DNA from: DATESZ01 sp035283845
Lineage (GTDB): Bacteria; Desulfobacterota; Syntrophia; Syntrophales; JACQWR01
NCBI GenBank assembly: GCA_035283845.1
Contig: DATESZ010000141.1
Span: 1-7,616, forward strand
DNA length: 7,616 nt
Direction: 5' to 3'
Shown: in pieces, positions 5,652 through 7,616 of the stretch
How the letters are laid out: every line of letters begins with the position of its first letter
Position numbering within the stretch: position 1 is the first letter of the stretch
Notes under the pieces: model-generated
Seen by the model: the letters and a program-made list of their open reading frames with translations, nothing else
Databases searched by the model: none
What the model was told of the DNA's origin: nothing
Position numbers and translations under genes: made by a program

Positions 5652-6120
5652 CCAGGAAATGCGGGATTTAATCCTGAGAAGCATTCCCCAGCAACATCCC
5701 TTTCGTTTCATAGATGAGATACTGGAACTGAGTGAAAATCATATTGTAGGCGCTTACCGCTTTCGCAAGGATGAGTATTTTTACCGGGGGCACTTCCCCG
5801 ATCGTCCCATCACCCCGGGGGTGCTCCTTATTGAAACAATGGCGCAAACGGGAGTGGTTGCCCTGGGACTATACCTTACGATGCTGCAAGGGAATAAGTC
5901 GCTTGAGGAAACCAAAGAAATGATAACCCTTTTTACCATGGCAGAGGAAGTCGAGTTCGATGGCATCGTTGCTCCCGGTGAAAGGGTGGTTGTCAGGGGT
6001 GAAAAAATATACTTCCGTAGGGGGAGCTTAAAAACTAAGGTTAAAATAGAAAGGGAAAACGGTGAATTAGTATGCTTCGGTACTTTAGCCGGGACGGGGG
6101 TAATGCTGAATGAGACGTAG
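5641..6120 (+). CDS. FabZ-like 3-hydroxyacyl-ACP dehydratase (hot-dog fold)
   Basis: It probably dehydrates 3-hydroxyacyl-ACP to trans-2-enoyl-ACP. The 159 residues fit the single hot-dog FabZ length (about 150). The signature GHFPDRPITPGVLLIETMAQ (50-69) carries catalytic His51 and Glu65, the FabZ-type pair. The start region IPQQHPFRFIDEI replaces the usual LPHRYPFLLVDRV, so it is a divergent member. No signal peptide or membrane segment is seen. Its ATG overlaps the FabG-like gene by 11 bases, with a GGGGGA ribosome site inside that gene, and its own end overlaps the ketosynthase by another 11 bases. It is the second dehydratase in the operon beside the FabA-like one, so the two may act on different chain lengths, or one may be mainly an isomerase. 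Confidence 0.9.
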   Translation: MAADQEMRDLILRSIPQQHPFRFIDEILELSENHIVGAYRFRKDEYFYRGHFPDRPITPGVLLIETMAQTGVVALGLYLTMLQGNKSLEETKEMITLFTMAEEVEFDGIVAPGERVVVRGEKIYFRRGSLKTKVKIERENGELVCFGTLAGTGVMLNET

Positions 6121-7393
6121 GGTCGTTATCACAGGAATGGGAGTCGTAGCGCCAAACGCCTATGGACTAAAAAACTTTGAGGCTGCACTGCGGGAAGGTC
6201 GATCGGGCATCCGGTTTATCTCTCTGCTGCAGTCCTTGAATTTCGGCTGCCAAGTAGGTGGAATTCCCCAGGACTTCGATGTAATTCGCAGAAAATATTT
6301 CGATGAGGAAAGGCTGTTGTCCATCAACGAGAATATCGGATACGCAGCCATTTCCGCTATGGATGCCTGGATGGACGCCGGATTTACCATTCCTGATTTC
6401 ACTGATGATCGGGTAGATTGGGATACGGGCGTTGTCATCGGGTCAGGAATAGGCGGTATGGATACCATTGCCGGCGAAGTTGTACCGATGGTCAATGAAG
6501 GCAAGGTCCGCCGCATGGGAAGCCGCATTGTGGAACAGGTTATGAACAGCGGCACCAGTGCCTGTGTTGCCGGCCTGCTTGGCCTTGGGAACCAGGTTAC
6601 ATCTAATTCATCAGCCTGCAGTACAGGGAACGAGGCTGTTTTCGACGGCATGCTGCGCATTAGGTTAGGACTGGCAAAGCGCGCTTTAGTAGGTGGGGCG
6701 GAAGGATCATCTCCTTACATCTGGGCAGGGTTTGATGCAATGCGTGTTATGTCCCGCAAGTGTAATGATCAGCCTGAGAAGGCATCCCGCCCCATGAGTG
6801 AATCGGCCAACGGCTTTGTACCAGGCGCCGGTGGGGCCGTGCTGATTCTGGAAGACCTAGAAACGGCGTTGGAACGAGGAGTACGTATATATGCGGAAGT
6901 CCTGGGCGGATATGTGAACTGCGGGGGGCAGAGGCAGGGCGGATCAATGACGGCTCCCAATCCGGAAGGGGTAAAAAAATGCATTAAGGGTGCCATAGCC
7001 GATGCAGGTATTGACCCTCGATCCATAGACGCCATCAATGGGCATCTTACCGCCACTTTTGCCGATCCCTATGAGGTAAAAAATTGGTCAGAAGCCTTAA
7101 GACGGGGAGCCGATGATTTTCCTTATATCAATTCTACAAAATCCATGATTGGCCATTGTCTGGGTGCGGCTGGCGCTGTGGAATGTGTTGCCGTAGCGCT
7201 GCAACTTAACAAGGGTTTTGTGCATCCTTCCATTAATTGCGAGGACATCCACCCGGATCTGGTGGCTTTTGCAGATAAAATCCCCCATAAGTTTATTGAA
7301 AAACCTGATATTAAAATAATTGCCAAGGCCGGGTTCGGTTTTGGCGATGTTAATAGCTGTTTGATATTTAAAAAATGGGAAAATAATTTTTGA
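6110..7393 (+). CDS. Beta-ketoacyl-ACP synthase family protein (FabB/FabF-like)
   Basis: It should condense malonyl-ACP with an acyl primer on the active-site Cys, the chain-elongating step. The 427 residues fit the KAS I/II length (about 405-415). It opens with RRVVITGMGVVAPN and has Cys170 in NSSACSTG, His312 in NGHLTAT, Lys344 in STKSMIGH, His348, and GFGFGDVNS (408-416). The Cys-His-His triad and Lys are therefore present, so this is a true condensing enzyme and not a chain-length factor, which would lack the Cys. The surroundings deviate from FabF: NGHLTAT stands for NAHGTST, SACSTG for TACATG, and GFGFGDVNS for the usual FGFGGTNA. This marks a separate subfamily, fitting a specialised chain. 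It overlaps the FabZ-like gene by 11 bases; the ACP gene follows after 16. Chain-length and primer preference cannot be read from sequence. Confidence 0.92.
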   Translation: MRRRVVITGMGVVAPNAYGLKNFEAALREGRSGIRFISLLQSLNFGCQVGGIPQDFDVIRRKYFDEERLLSINENIGYAAISAMDAWMDAGFTIPDFTDDRVDWDTGVVIGSGIGGMDTIAGEVVPMVNEGKVRRMGSRIVEQVMNSGTSACVAGLLGLGNQVTSNSSACSTGNEAVFDGMLRIRLGLAKRALVGGAEGSSPYIWAGFDAMRVMSRKCNDQPEKASRPMSESANGFVPGAGGAVLILEDLETALERGVRIYAEVLGGYVNCGGQRQGGSMTAPNPEGVKKCIKGAIADAGIDPRSIDAINGHLTATFADPYEVKNWSEALRRGADDFPYINSTKSMIGHCLGAAGAVECVAVALQLNKGFVHPSINCEDIHPDLVAFADKIPHKFIEKPDIKIIAKAGFGFGDVNSCLIFKKWENNF

Positions 7394-7397
7394 AAGT

Positions 7398-7403
7398 AAG
7401 GAG
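7398..7403 (+). promoter_or_regulatory. Strong ribosome binding site of the ACP gene
   Basis: AAGGAG followed by six bases and the ATG at 7410. It is the best Shine-Dalgarno in the operon, fitting the usual need for more carrier protein than enzyme. Confidence 0.7.
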
Positions 7404-7409
7404 ACAGGC

Positions 7410-7616
7410 ATGGAGGAAAAAAAGATTTACGAAGAATTTATGAACATTATCAGGCTCTACGCTAAGGATACCGAGCTGGTTGAAAAAGCAACCAAGGAAA
7501 CCCACCTGCTGAATGATTTGAAAGTTAATTCGGCTCGTCTGGTTGATATTATCATAAAATGCGAAGACGTCTTCGGCATAGAGATAGATGATGACGATGC
7601 GGATAAAATAAGAACT
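7410..7616 (+). CDS. Acyl carrier protein (right end beyond the window)
   Basis: I translated 69 codons by hand from the ATG at 7410; no stop is reached. ACPs are about 75-90 residues, so only the last 10-20 are missing. The protein is acidic and helical, with HLLNDLKVNSARLVDIIIK (32-50) aligning with the ACP helix II block LGADSLDTVELVM, so Ser41 is the likely phosphopantetheine site. FGIEIDDDDADKI (55-67) matches the conserved F-x-I-E-I-x-D-x-x-A-D-K-I segment. The usual DSL triplet is NSA here: the Asp before the serine, which many partner enzymes contact, is Asn, and the Leu after it is Ala. This suggests a carrier specialised for this operon rather than the housekeeping AcpP. It lies 16 bases after the ketosynthase stop and is clearly part of the same transcription unit. 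Confidence 0.85.
   Translation, partial: MEEKKIYEEFMNIIRLYAKDTELVEKATKETHLLNDLKVNSARLVDIIIKCEDVFGIEIDDDDADKIRT

Noticed and set aside
6160..6660. 166-codon minus-strand frame within the ketosynthase gene
   Set aside because: It is long but antisense to a clear ketosynthase with an intact active site. Its translation is rich in Ser, Pro and Arg and shows no domain.

Overview
The window looks like chromosomal DNA from an anaerobic, Gram-negative bacterium. I would guess Desulfobacterota (old Deltaproteobacteria, perhaps Syntrophales-like) from the style of the HtrA protease, the endonuclease III-like protein and the possible -24/-12 promoter. That assignment is inference from protein character only. 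There are no RNA genes, mobile elements or CRISPR arrays.

Layout. On the minus strand, positions 1 to about 1731 hold an HtrA/DegP-type periplasmic serine protease followed, 27 bases downstream, by the first 73 codons of an endonuclease III-like HhH-GPD protein that runs off the left edge. A roughly 400-base divergent intergenic region (1732-2127) carries a near-consensus sigma-70 promoter for htrA, several short direct repeats, an operator-like dyad and a possible sigma-54 promoter facing right. From 2128 to the right edge, seven plus-strand genes are tightly packed and partly overlapping: FabD-like malonyl-ACP transacylase, acyl-CoA dehydrogenase family flavoprotein, FabA-like dehydratase, FabG-like SDR reductase, FabZ-like dehydratase, beta-ketoacyl-ACP synthase and an acyl carrier protein cut by the window edge.

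How the genes work together. The right-hand block encodes almost a complete dissociated (type II) fatty acid/polyketide elongation cycle: malonyl loading, condensation, ketoreduction, two hot-dog dehydratases and a dedicated carrier. No classical enoyl-ACP reductase is seen. An acyl-CoA dehydrogenase family protein sits where one might be expected. The set therefore looks like a secondary, specialised acyl-chain pathway rather than housekeeping fab genes. Possible products are an unsaturated or polyene acyl chain, or a special lipid. Several parts carry non-standard motifs: the reductase seems to lack the usual catalytic Asn, the ketosynthase has an NGHLTAT variant of the usual NAHGTST motif, and the ACP has NSA instead of DSL. 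The product cannot be told from this window, and the cluster continues to the right.
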